A model generated the notes under the pieces. The model was not told the origin of the DNA and did not search any database. It saw only the letters and a program-made list of their open reading frames with translations. This document shows, piece after piece, positions 1 through 10,635 of a stretch of 64,000 bases of DNA. Made by a program: the position numbers and the translations under genes. This stretch comes from Bombus terrestris. Its lineage: Eukaryota; Arthropoda; Insecta; Hymenoptera; Apidae. Location: assembly GCF_910591885.1 (NCBI RefSeq), contig NC_063269.1, forward strand, positions 4,340,001 through 4,404,000. The letters run 5' to 3'. Numbering within the stretch: the first letter of the stretch is position 1; each line of letters begins with the position of its first letter.

Positions 1-227
1 TCGAAAAACCGTCCGCTACTTACAAATAATACTGAATCTACAATATGGTATTTTTAACCGGTCGAACGGCAGGTTTGGACTCGTTGGCGGCGGCCGCGGT
101 TTCTTCGCTATATTCTCTCGTTCGGTCTTCTTCTTCTCTCGTTCGACGCTGTGCGAAGACGTAGCCGCGCCTAAACACCGCCTGTCCAACCGTGTCTCGT
201 GTTTTGTCCGGTTCGTCAGACAGTCTT
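1..227 (-). other. Probable 3' UTR of the CRIM1-like gene
   Basis: Sequence downstream of the TAA stop on the minus strand. I see no AATAAA on that strand before the window edge, so the transcript probably continues beyond base 1. Open frames crossing this stretch on the same strand show no conserved features. Confidence 0.5.
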
Positions 228-479
228 TTACAAAGGTACGATTTTCTCGTTTCGATGCACCGGCGTGTCGTACGCTGGCACGCATTTGTAGTACTGCGGA
301 GGGTAGCTGGAGTAAGAGACGTCGGATGGCGAGAGACGAGCTCGGAATCGGCCGCGAACGATGTGAACGATCAACAGCACACAGAGCAACGTCAATATCG
401 CGATCAAAGTGATCGGTACCGTGCCCCAGCCTTTGCCTGCCGGATGATGTCCGCCGGTCGCTCCGTTTCCTTTCGCCGG
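228..479 (-). CDS. Crim1: CRIM1-like exon E: membrane helix and cytoplasmic tail
   Basis: Terminal coding exon, 83 codons plus a TAA stop. It follows an acceptor (tttgttttcag) and enters in phase 0. It begins with a Gly/His-rich juxtamembrane stretch, then a hydrophobic segment (VPITLIAILTLLCVLLIVHI) that is the single transmembrane helix, followed by basic residues RGRFRAR as expected on the cytosolic side. The tail contains SSYPPQYYK with a PPxY motif and ends in KIVPL. The orientation is type I: extracellular cysteine-rich domains and a short cytoplasmic end. Confidence 0.9.
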   Translation of the reverse strand, partial: PAKGNGATGGHHPAGKGWGTVPITLIAILTLLCVLLIVHIVRGRFRARLSPSDVSYSSYPPQYYKCVPAYDTPVHRNEKIVPL

Positions 480-2509
480 CTGAAAACAAACGACAAATAG
501 AGATCGATCGTCCATCGCGAGAACTCGAGGAGAAGTTCCTCGGCAAGTTGGCGAATTGGACGAAGTCCGTGAGCTTACCGTAATTGGACAGACTGGACAA
601 CAAGTTCCCGGTTGCGGGGGCAACGGATCGTTGCAAGCTACCGAGCAAACAGTCTCTTTGCAGCTGAGCTTCCCTCCGGCTTCGCAGGTGCACGAGGTAC
701 ACGAGTTTTGATGCCAAGTCGAACCTTCTGGATGTGTTCCGTTAAGATGGTCCATGCAGGAAGCACGACAGCGACACATCTACGGATCGATCGTATTGAG
801 AATTCCACTCGGGGCAAAGAACAAACGGAAGGGACGTTTACTTACCGGACAGCCGCGTTTGTTCGTCTTGTAACCAAAGGCGCATCGTTTCCTGCATCCG
901 AGCAGAGGCGGGCAGGCCGGCGAATCTGGTTCCCGGCACTTGCAGAACGTGCAGTCGTTTTCGTCCATCACCAATCCCCGTTCGCAGTGCAAGTCGCACT
1001 TTACTTCGGGACAGATCTTCTTCCCTTCGTCGTCCGTCGACACGGTGTCGGTGACGGGCTGCTCGAAGGTTTCCATACTTTGACAAGCGCACACCGGGCA
1101 CCCATCTTCGTCCCTTGCGATCTCGCAGTTGACATCGCAACTCGGCGGATTCGGGCAAATCACGTCGTCGTTGGTAGCCGGACGTTGCGTCATCGTCGCG
1201 TCGTCGTCCTGCAAATGGAATTCGATCGGAAGTCGGCGTCGGATAGCGTTTCGTCGTTCGATACGTACCTTGGATTCGTCGCAACTGCACATCGGACAAT
1301 TATTTTCATCCGTGGCGTAACCACTCTGGCACGTTAACTCGCATCCTTCCAACGATGTTCGACAGGGCAGTTGGGGTTCGTGAAACGTCGCGTTCGTAAG
1401 CGGCGGACAGTGAGGACAACACTCGCCAGGATCGGGAGGAATCGCGTTTTCGCAGGACTTGCACATCGGTTCTTGACAGGATACACCGTCCTCTTGACAA
1501 ACGCAGTTTACGCAGTCCGACTGTTGCCATCGTTCGCCCAACTTTCTCGCCTTGCCCTCGTAGATACAATATTCTGCCTCCTTTGGCATCTCGGTCGCCG
1601 CTTTTATCTGATAGACGGGCTCTGCGAGGCAAACGAAAACGTCGATGCACGTTACACGTATCCACGTACGCGATAACTCGTTCTTCGTCATTTATACGAA
1701 GGAGAACGCCCGGTCGCGGTCGATGGACTGACTCGAGGGAGTAACCGGTGGTCGATAGATTCGACGTATCGACGAATAATCGCGTTTGGGGAGCAGGAAA
1801 ACGAACGCGCCAGCGGCGAATCGTGCCGGTGCTAACGTCCCGCGTGAATCGTAATCGGATACCGAAACGAATGCCATCGAGCTTGGAACGTGGTGGCCGC
1901 ATCCGAGCGCGGTCCTCGACAACGCGTTCACCGGAGTAACGACAAATTCGTAAGAGTTCAACAGGTATCGATGGGTGCCAGTGTAAACTCGGTCGCGTTT
2001 CTCGAATCGTTTCTCGATCGGATGAAAAAAGAGCACGATTAATGAGGAAAAAATTACCTGCGAGTCTACACTCGTAGAGTGGGCAACAGCTTCCAGGCGT
2101 CTCGCGATCGAGGGCAGGCCTGACTTGAACGGGCCGATGTCCGAGTTGACAACTAGCCGGCGGGCAGGGCGCGCACTCGCATTTTCCATCCTCGGTGAGC
2201 ACGCTGTTCTCCGGACACGGTTCGGATCCTCGAGGGTCTTTCGTACAAAACGGAACAACGCTTTGAGCGGAGTTTGTCCACGCGAACGGTTCGCTGCGTC
2301 GTATCGCGTCCAATTCGATCTCTTACCTGTGGGCACGCAATCGTAACGAGCGCAACAGCTACCTGGCGTTTCAGGGTCCGCTGGCTGCACTTGCATCGGA
2401 CGTTGACCCGCTTGGCATTCGACCGATGGACAGTCGATGGCTGCGCATTTGCACTCGCCGTTCTCTCCTCGGATGCTATCCTCCGGACAATCGACGCCAC
2501 GCGTGCCTC
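228..2509 (-). CDS. Crim1: CRIM1-like transmembrane protein, C-terminal part (5 exons)
   Basis: Spliced coding region join(228..479, 579..779, 846..1621, 2058..2237, 2327..2509) on the minus strand, about 530 residues, incomplete at the 5' end. Domain order: two duplicated cysteine-rich VWC-like modules, a VWC domain, four antistasin-like repeats (each ending in patterns such as CPMCSC, CPVCAC, CTFCKC, CPMCRC), a second VWC domain, a membrane helix and a 42-residue tail. This mix of VWC and antistasin repeats ahead of one helix is the CRIM1/crimpy architecture; members of that family bind BMP ligands and modulate their processing or release at the cell surface. Vertebrate CRIM1 has more VWC domains after the antistasin block, so this form is shorter there. 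All exon junctions are GT/AG and phases agree (1, 1, 0, 0). Signal peptide and IGFBP-type N-terminus must lie on exons outside the window. The symbol follows domain architecture; no alignment was run. Confidence 0.88.
579..779 (-). CDS. Crim1: CRIM1-like exon D: end of antistasin repeat 4 and last VWC domain
   Basis: 67 codons, phase 0 at both borders, acceptor ...gatccgtag and donor GTAAGC. The first residues MCRC complete the antistasin repeat begun in the preceding exon (GCP joined to MCRC). The remainder is a VWC domain with the spacing CTSCTC...CKETVC...C, closing in PGTCCPVCP, the typical VWC C-terminal pattern. It contains one N-glycosylation sequon (NGT). The intron to exon E is 99 bp. 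Confidence 0.9.
846..1621 (-). CDS. Crim1: CRIM1-like exon C: VWC domain and four antistasin-like repeats
   Basis: 776 nt, entering in phase 1 (completing a GAG codon) and leaving in phase 0 at a consensus donor GTAAGT. The acceptor is tttgcctcgcag. It opens with a VWC domain (YCIYEGKARKLGERW, CVNCVC, then PGECCPHCPP) and then four antistasin-type units: one starting LPCRTSLEGCELTC, one CPNPPSCDVNC, one CPEVKCDLHC, one CPPLLGCRKRC. Between units 1 and 2 lies a ~35-residue charged linker (ERRNAIRRRLPIEF and on) without cysteines. The open frame continues past the acceptor to 1691, but that stretch is intronic because phase and acceptor fit at 1621. The intron to exon D is 66 bp and that to exon B 436 bp. 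Confidence 0.9.
2058..2237 (-). CDS. Crim1: CRIM1-like exon B: VWC-like module, duplicate of exon A
   Basis: 180 nt, phase 1 at both ends, donor GTAATT. It encodes a cysteine-rich module with the pattern CPENSV...GKCEC...C...C, GHRPVQVRPA and ETPGSCCPLYEC. It is clearly a copy of exon A. The acceptor is placed at gtacgaaag (2238); a second AG eight bases further in (exon start 2229) would keep the same phase and remove residues around DPR, so the exact start is ambiguous. Confidence 0.85.
2327..2509 (-). CDS. Crim1: CRIM1-like exon A: VWC-like module
   Basis: 183 nt, donor GTAAGA, phase 1 on both sides. Encodes CPEDSI...GECKC...C...C, GQRPMQVQPA and PETPGSCCARYDC, the same module as exon B. 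The acceptor is placed at gttcgaag, by alignment with exon B. An in-frame ATG lies just upstream in the presumed intron, but a start there would give an extracellular protein without signal peptide, so more upstream exons are expected outside the window. An LTR-like repeat begins only 33 bp upstream of this exon. Confidence 0.85.
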
Positions 2510-2542
2510 CTTCGAACAGAACCATCGGGAAAATTAAATTTT

Positions 2543-2960
2543 TGTAGCGGCATACGAGTCAGAGGACAATTCAAATTATGTTGTTGTTTTGCCTCGGAGT
2601 ATCAATACCGTTAGATTACAAGTAACCTAAGAACCAATAAACTTCGAGCAAAACAATGTCGCCGCTACAACCGTCGAACGAAGACGAATTTGAATTTTCC
2701 CACTCTTCCCCGACCAGTATAAATAAACGGACGCGATCGCGAGCGACAGTACATAGCGAGTTCATATCGAGTACACGGCGAGTATCTAACAGCATCTAGA
2801 GTATCTTCGATTACCTAACGAGCGTCTATCAAGTTACGCGACGAGCATTTACCAGTATTTATTCCGCGATTTTATTTTGCGATTTATACTTCGTACTAAC
2901 GACTAACGTCTACGTTCGTACATTAATTCATCGTCTTAAATATATTCGACGGTTACAACA
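2543..2960 (+). mobile_element. Solo LTR-like repeat with TATA box
   Basis: Begins TGTAGCGGCATACGAG, contains GACCAGTATAAATAAACG (TATA box 2718-2726), and may end near GGTTACAACA at about 2960. The first ~200 bp match, in inverted orientation, the repeat ending at 48796: the same opening, TTGTTGTTTTGCCTCGGAGT, GCCGCTAC and the TATA block. A TG start, a core promoter and a dispersed copy fit a solo LTR of an LTR retrotransposon. The right border and target duplication were not established. Confidence 0.55.
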
Positions 2961-3303
2961 AGTAATCTCGTCATTAATTCTCACGACCTACGTCCTCTTC
3001 GCACGAACATTTACACTTTTAACAATAGCAAGTTTACGCTGACTTTCTTTACCGAACATCGGCTTCGTCTCGATTCGAACGTCAGAAACGAACGAGGAAA
3101 CGCGTTATATTGCTTGACTGGCCGGAGATTTATGATCGTACGAAGTACTCGTGACCTTGCACTTACTATAATATAACGCGCACGTCGTCTCTCCATATTC
3201 GTGTTCGCGATATCGTCTCGAGAGCATTCGAATCGGTTGCTTTCTTATTCGAACGCCGCAGCAACGACTTCAGAAATCTCAACGCTTTTCTTTATCAACG
3301 TCA

Positions 3304-3323
3304 CTCTCTCTCTCTCTCTCTCT
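3304..3323. repeat. (CT)n microsatellite
   Basis: Run of about ten CT dinucleotides in the intron. Confidence 0.9.
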
Positions 3324-3499
3324 TCCTCGTCCGACCTATACTCGAATACACGCCTGTCGTTTAAACTCTTCGCACCGTCAAACATAAACTACGATAAGTC
3401 AGGATCCAGCACAAGTTGCTTCGTCCTATAGGATGTGGCATCCTATGTCATCCCTTAATCATGCTTATAAAACCCTGATGCGAACGTCGAATATCACCT

Positions 3500-4010
3500 C
3501 GGTCGAAGTTTGAAGAATTATCAAGGACTTCTGCGTTGTTTATAAAATTACTCACGGACGAACCAACGACCAACTTACTGTCTTATCGCTTGTCAATTTT
3601 AACGCATCAACCCGTCCCTCCGAACCGCCAATAGTCTTCGGACCATCGATCTATTCGTCTCTCTTCGATGCGGTCGACACTGCTTGCTCGAACATGTTCT
3701 CTTGCTAATCCCTACAGCGACAAAATTGACTTTTTCTTCGGAAAATGCAAATGAGTTTCAAAGACCTCGCTCTACACTGCCAACATTCGATGACGACGGC
3801 TAGCTTCCCTATGCTAAACCGGGCCCTGTCTTATTGTCTTCGCTCGATAGTTCTTCTATCGCGTTCCTTTTCTCTGTATCGTTACCTGCTCGTCTCTTTT
3901 TTTCTTTCTTCTTGTCTTTTTATCTCTCTTCTATATGCGACTTTGTACGTGATTAGGTTCGTACGAAAAAAGGTATTCAAGCCGTTTAATACTAAATTAA
4001 ATTAAACGAA
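3500..4010 (+). mobile_element. LINE fragment, C-terminal end of RT ORF
   Basis: Translated pieces YKITHGRTNDQL, then LVNFN, then LARTCSLANPYSDKIDFFF followed by a stop. These are the characteristic last ~80 residues of insect CR1/Jockey-group LINE ORF2 proteins. Frames shift between pieces. It is followed by an A-rich stretch at 4002-4022, compatible with a 3' tail. Dead copy. Confidence 0.65.
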
Positions 4011-4022
4011 AAAAAAAGAAAG

Positions 4023-6630
4023 AGGACCAGCGTCGGAGGGTACGGCAGCGACTATCGTTCGGCGAGGCCGGGATGAAAAATGCTTTGGTTTTTTACCGTC
4101 GCTTAGAACGAGCGCGCCGTTTTTTTCCATCGATCGATTCGTTTACCGTAATCTCGGTTGCGCTGCAGAGGACGACGTTGCTTCCCGTTACTGAAATATT
4201 ACTCCCCGAGGATAAGGCAGGATATGGCACATTCCCAAAGAAAAATTGGCCACGCAAACGGCGCCGACCCGGAGAAATCGTCGAAACCATACAGCCGCGT
4301 TTACCTGCTGGTCGCGAACAGGTTTCGATAAAAGAAGTCGAGATTGGCTAAATACGTTCGAACTTGGAACCGTTGCCAAGGCCGCACGATCCGACTCTTT
4401 CGTACGACCTCGATACGAAGATCAACGATAGCCAGAATTACGCGTGAAAATCGTTCCAACGTTGGCTGGCCATCGACCGGTCTGTGTATGCCGAAGGGAT
4501 AACGATATTTTTTCGCGACCAGAAAGCGAACCGTTGTTTTCGTTGGGCTCTCGGTCGGCTCTGTTTCGCAGTTGCACATTTCGATTTTTGATAACATCGC
4601 TCCGGTTGGCGGAAGCGACGCGAAAGAAAAATAGCGTCGAGATTCGCCAGCTTGCCACGTGCCGGAAGGGACGTCGGTCAGAGATCGACGAGAAGCCAAA
4701 CGGTCCCCTCTGCCTCGACTGTACGTCGTTCAGATCGACCGAACCTCTCCTATCTCTTTCTTTTCTCTATTTTACGGGCAAAAAGAAACGTAAGGGAATT
4801 TGGTCCCTTTCGTGTAATCGTTGTTATTTATTAGGTGGCATCGGCGAGATAAATCCTTTGTTACGATAAACGTGCAATTATATAAGCGTGTCGCAAAACG
4901 GAGGTGCACGTAGCGAACGGAAAAAGAGGAAAGATTGATTCGTACGAGATTACGCAAGCGATTTCAGGATTTACATACGGTCACGCGAGCAGAGTGACGA
5001 AGGTAGTTACAGAGTCAGGGAAAAAGCGGAGTTCGTTGCAGAAATTGTTGCCATTTGTAACTAGACTTTAAGGCATTTGGTTGGATTATGCCAGTTGGCC
5101 ATAAAGCGCGCGATCGCTTTCTAACATAATCCGCGATCAACGAACGAGGACGATCGATCTACGGTATTTTTCCTTTTCTCTTTACGTGGAATCCTTTGCG
5201 TCGCGTGGCTTTGGCTCGTCGTGCAAGTATGGTAAAAATGCCGACACATTCCGAAAAGAAAATCGACTTTTGTTTTTCGCTTTCCATGCAGTTCGTCGCT
5301 TTTCATCGTGTCAAGGTCAGCGATCGATGCTTGGTCGTGCGAACGCGCGCGCGATAAAACGCGGCGTCCTATCAGCGAGCATCGATGATAATTTCCGCTG
5401 ACCAGCTTCGTCCATCCGTCAACGTCAAAGTCGACGTTTTCCTCCAGCGGAACAGGACCCGACACGCTCTTCCACCGGCAATCGCAGCTTTTTCTCTTTC
5501 GTCGCTGCGCGTAAGCGAGTAACCGAGGCTACTTTCACGCGGTGTTTGTCCTCGTGCCAGGCTATCCACGTCGAAGCTAACGACGTCGGCCATAAGCACA
5601 CATCCGCGTTCGTCGAATTCTCAACGTCGAATTCTCTCATCGAAGCGAAAGGTTTCCGCACACGTTGGGAAAACTCGGCGCGACGCTCGCCTCTCGACCG
5701 AGCACGTCATCCTCGTGTACGCGAACCCTTCGGATATAAGCAAACGTTTACGGCTACCCTCTCGCGGATAGTTTGACGTTCGATAAAGCAATTAAGCGGA
5801 AGGTACCGAAGCTCGAGCTCCGCCTCGCAACGGACATCACGTGCAACGTTCGCCGACAAAATTTTAAACAGCGTTGGAGAAGACGAGCTCGATCTCCGGA
5901 GCTCGGACGAGCTTCGTCGAACGGTTCCGGTGTCTGGCCGAGAGTAATCGAGCTTCCGCTTAATTGGTTTAACATTTCGACGTTAATTCGACGACGGACA
6001 ACGAGTCGCACGAAGTGAAACCGTACGCCGCATTTCGCATCTTCTACGAGGGTAGAAGGGCGTTGCTATCGTTCGCCGACGATGGAATTGGCCAAACTTC
6101 GTTTGCCGACTTTGCTTGCTTTTTGTCATTATCTTCGTATTTCTCAGCTTCTCTCATTTCGCTTTGCTCTTTCCCATCGCGCCGAGAGAACGAGAATTTA
6201 CGGAGAAATTTTAACGCAAGAGCGAGCGAACGTCGAGCGTATCGACGACGACTCATCGGTCATCGTGAGACGCACGACGATCAAACTTGGGTCGAGCTCT
6301 CGTTCCTTCCGCTCTGATCGAGCGTCGTGGAAGTCGTTGAACGCATTGCGTGTCATTCCTAAAGATGGATGATCGCGGCGAGAACGACCATTATCCATGG
6401 CACGACATTGTCTCGAGTAATATCGTTGATGGCGTAACGCGTTCTCGATGGCATCGCGCGTTCCTCGTCGCTCGAGAAAGAAACCTTGGAGCATTTTCAA
6501 GTTGCCTTCATCGCGACTTATTGACTTTCTGTCAACGAGGTCGGGCCTCGCGTTTCTACGCCACTTAGCACACGTTACCGCTGTTTTTTCTACGGCGCAG
6601 GGTTTCATTAAACGTAGCTGCGGTCATTAC
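4023..6630. other. No recognised feature
   Basis: CpG-rich sequence with many overlapping 60-140 codon open frames on both strands, rich in Arg and Ser. None shows a domain or family pattern. Confidence 0.5.
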
Positions 6631-6689
6631 GACAACCCTTGTACCTTAATCAGGATTTAGTACCCTTCCTTATACTCCCGCACCTTGCC

Positions 6690-7425
6690 TCGGTCATCTG
6701 GCAATCTCGTACGGCCAGGCAAAGACAAATCAGCTTCAGAGGGCTTGGAATTCTTTTCTCAGGTTGCTCGCTTATAAATCCTGCCAGGATATTGATAAAA
6801 GCTGGTCAACGAACGTTCGCGACCACGACTACGCCTCTAAATATAAATTCTATCCACCTGCAACCGGGCGATCGGTTACCCAGGCTACTTTTCTATTTAG
6901 AATCTTAAATGGATTTATCGACTGTCCACAGTTCCTTAGCCGTATCAATTTCCATAGACCGTGTTACTTTTCTCCGGACCACTTTTCCTTATTTTATCCT
7001 CGGTGCTTCTGGTCCGGATTTCGCCACATGGGCGCTATCGGCCGTGTGTGCGAGCTGGGCCACGTTTTATGCAATAGAATCAACTTCTCTTCCACGTCGA
7101 CCAGCTGTCTGAGAAAGAAGATCTACGAAACAGAGCGGTTTTATTCAGTTCACTCCGCAGCAACACCACGAATGAAACGAGAGCTCCGTTTTTCGGTGAA
7201 TCGCCTGCTGCGTTCGTCCAAAACGAGACAGAGTAATTCTACGTCCTTCCGTCCTTAAAGGAAAGACAAAGGTTGGCCCTTAGCTAGCCCGAGCCAACAG
7301 TTAGCGTGGCCTATTATTATACCCACATGTTGGCGGCGACTGTGTCGTCCCGACACTTATCGGATTGCACGTACGTGCAGAGACGATTCTCTTTGCCATT
7401 TGATAAATAAATAAACTTGACGACG
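6690..7425 (+). mobile_element. LINE fragment, RT C-terminal domain and 3' end
   Basis: An open stretch reads HDYASKYKFY, then RILNGFIDCPQFLSRINF, then GRVCELGHVLCNRINF and LRKKIYETE. This is the standard tail of CR1/Jockey-group reverse transcriptases (Kxxng-idcp-LLs-infhvP... R...N...idfF...F...i). Two alternating frames are needed, so it is a pseudogene. The probable 3' end is at ttgataaataaataaact (7400-7417). Confidence 0.75.
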
Positions 7426-7449
7426 ATTCGCTGTTGCCAGTGACTTATC

Positions 7450-10380
7450 TAGACAACGTTTCCGTCGGTGCCTTTTTCCTAACGTCGATTTCGTAGCCCA
7501 GCGGATTTCTCCTCTCGACAAATCGGTTTTACGTGGCCGCTTAAATCATCGGGTGTGGCTAGAGCAGCAGGGGAAAGAGGAAGAAGATAGCAAACTGTCG
7601 GCTGTCAAAACGAAATTACTTAATTCCGGGTGCATCCTTCTGCTGTCGCTACGCTGCCACGACTCGCTCGTAAATTCACCGGTGATATCTTTTAACGAAA
7701 GAGACGGATCCGGAGATGGAGTCGAGGGGCTCTCGATATTCTTTCCCCTATGAATCATCGACTGGAAAAGCGCGTTACTTTGTTCGCCCGCGCTGCTTCA
7801 CGACCCAGCCCCATCCACTCCAGGGGCAGATCCGCGTTATCCGTTATTCGCTTTTTTCCTACATCAGCTAGTCGGACCATACAGATATAAAGATGGAGTG
7901 CACGATTGATTTGAAAAACCGATATAGGAGGAGGAAGAGAACGCTGCACGGAGAACCTCGCTCGTGTCCTTGTGCAATAACGCATAGACATTCGTACACT
8001 AAATATTGCCTTGGCAATTAAGTGATTGCGGATTTTCTCATTAGGTGGTAATTACAAAATCCGCAATCGCTTAGTTGCCAACCCTGAACGCACACGTGCG
8101 ACGGTTTTACCACACGGACGGCGTTGCTGCGTCGCTACAGGGACACAGAAATAAAGTTCTTCTGTGCCATGAAACACGTATGTGTTTCCCTATTCTTGCA
8201 ACGTAGATTGCAACGGAGATTCGTCGCGAACAACCGCTCGTCTGCGTCGGGTCTAACGTCGATCAACGTTCGGTCCGATTGGATAAGAATTTCATTTGGT
8301 ACATATCGCTATATTTGCAACTCGTTTACAGCGAAGTTACAGCTTGAAGACGAGTAGGCGAAATGGTAAAAGCGGGAGAAAAGTGGAAACGGCGAGTCAA
8401 AGCTACGAACGCGCCTAGTTTCCAGCCACCGTGAGCTTCGTTTCCCTCCGCTTTGAAATCGCGCGAAGCCCTCCACCCGCCATTAATTCCTTCCGGGTCT
8501 TTGTCTACCCCGCAGGTAGCAGATGCTCGGCGTTCCGCATTTTCCACGTCGCAGTCGTGGCCGCGACGCGTTCCACCGGCCAGTCATCTACTTTTTTTTT
8601 CCTTTCTCTCCACCCTCCGTCCCCTTAGTTTCCCGCTATTTCTCCTCGTCGTTTTATTACCTCGCGAAAATGCATCTTGGAAAAATATTTCGCGGCTTAC
8701 GAAGCCGAAGAACGTTCGATTCCATCATCGCCACCGGTGAATTTTCGCGTTTCCAAGCGCGATCGACGAGTAATCGACGTTATGCAGCGAAGCTCGACGC
8801 GAATACTAAAAACGTAGGAAAAAGCTTGGATAAATCCAATCCGGCAAATGCAGGGTAAACAGCCGAGCCAAAAAGCGGCCGACGAAAATGATATATCTTG
8901 CTGAAATCATTAGCCTAATTGAAATCGAATATGTGGATGAAACGAACGTAATGACTGAAAGAGAGGAGCCGAGTAGAGCCGGTTCGTTTTCAAACGGAGC
9001 GAAACTGCGCGAAATCAACGCGATTGATCGACGAAAAAAAGAAGAATTCGCCCCAAAAAATCGCTAGAGTGGTAGATTTTAATTGGCTTTTCCTTTCGCG
9101 GCGAAAAAAACACACTTGTGGCGAAAGAACATGAAACGAACTGTCCATTAACGGCATTCTATTCGCGAGTGGTTACGAGATCTTGCTCGATAGTTGGAAT
9201 TCTTTTGCGGGTCGTGCTTCCTCTGATCACCGGCTTTTGTCTCTTTTCTTTTTTTTTCTATTTTTCCTATTTTTCTCTTTTTTTATTTTTTTTTTTTTTT
9301 TTGGAAAAACAAAATTCACTCGTACGTCCGAACGCACGAGCAGAGAGCGGAGGGCCAATGCGTACGCGCGCGTATACTCTGGCCTTTTCATCCGGGGCTT
9401 CGTTTCGCTTAATCCTTTTCATTTCGTTTGAAAGGACTCATCAAGCGTGAGAGATAAATCTGCTCCGCGCAGCGGCGCACGGAAAACCGTGACGCGAGCT
9501 TGGAACCTCCATAGATTCGAAAAATCTTGTTTCGCGTGTCGAGCTTGAGCTCGGTGTTTCGAGGCGCATCGCCGATCCGTTCGAGCGCAAATCCTCGCCA
9601 AACGGACGACTTCTCGCGATCGACGAGGGAGAAAGCTTTGCGGCGCTTCCGCGTCAAACGCGTCGCCGACAAAGAAAACATCGCTACTCGCCAAGGATTT
9701 CGACGGAACGAGCATCGCTTCCGATATTTTCGTCGAAACGAAAGACGCGCGCGCGGCTCCTCTTTCGGCTCGTGACTAGAAAAATAAACGGAGGAGGAGC
9801 GTTTCTAAAACCTCTTTCCATCAAATCCTACGTCGTCGAAAGTTTCCTTTTCTTTTCTCCTCGCCCGCCGAAACGCGCGTTCGGTCCTCGATCAAATCGG
9901 ATGATTCAGGATTTTTCTTTTCCAGCAGCGCGTTTCCTTGGAATCGCAAACCACGATCGCGGTTTACTCGGTTAATTCGCGCGTACTTGCTGCCGCAATT
10001 TCTTCTCGTTTCGTGGACCTCGTTACGCCGAAAAATGCGATTGGGTGGCGCGCGAGATTCACGCGCCACGGCCTCTAAATAAGTTGAAACTTCTCTGTAC
10101 GGTGCTCGGTATCGCGGTCGGCGAGCTGAGCAAACGAGTCCGCGACGTATCGTTCGTTGGAAACATTCGCGAGTAGCTCGAAACGCAATTTCACTTGTAA
10201 ACGCGGAAATGAACCGCAGTCGAAAACCCATTACCGAGGCGGTGTTATCGACTCACTTACTCGATAATATTGCGCGGTTGCTTCGACAGGGAAATGGTCG
10301 TTCGATCCGTGGGTAGTTTGGCGAAACCGAGATTCGAAGATTACACGGGGAAATAAAAGTTACGAGGACCGATAAGAGCA
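7450..10380. other. No recognised gene; T-rich tract at 9239-9302
   Basis: Apart from the hairpin at 8011-8081 there is CpG-rich sequence and a 60-bp pyrimidine/T tract at 9239-9302. Open frames up to ~136 codons have no recognisable domains. Confidence 0.5.
8011..8081 (+). ncRNA. microRNA-precursor-like hairpin
   Basis: Arms 8011-8036 and 8056-8081 pair over 26 bp. Only two positions are not Watson-Crick, and both are G:U when the plus strand is read as RNA; on the minus strand they become A/C mismatches. The 19-nt loop (ctcattaggtggtaattac) can close a further att/aat stem. Size and shape fit an insect pre-miRNA. It matches no miRNA family I can recall, so it could be an unlisted miRNA, a mirtron-like RNA or the centre of a tiny inverted-repeat transposon. 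It lies antisense to the host gene. Confidence 0.45.
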
Positions 10381-10635
10381 CTTTGCTGACGCGAGTCATG
10401 CGCGTCAGCGCTACCAAACCCTATAGCTATATCGCCAGGGAAAATTATATACTTCGTTTATTTGTTTATTTATTCTGTCAACGAGCCGGAGCGTAGCCCT
10501 GTGTTGAGAAGTGGGCAAAGAGAAGGAAATAACTGATCTGATAGGGCACAGATATAAAAATATTAGCTAAAAGTATACTGTGTTTTAAGAGTAGATCGAT
10601 TTCATAGTCGCTCGTCCGCGTTTACTGAATTATTA

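Noticed and set aside
612..1337. 241-codon plus-strand open frame
   Set aside because: It is antisense to the CRIM1-like exons D and C and merely reflects their codon composition.
2510..2527. ATG at 2525 as the start codon of the CRIM1-like gene
   Set aside because: The protein is extracellular and would then lack a signal peptide. The acceptor at 2510 and symmetric phase 1 fit an internal exon.
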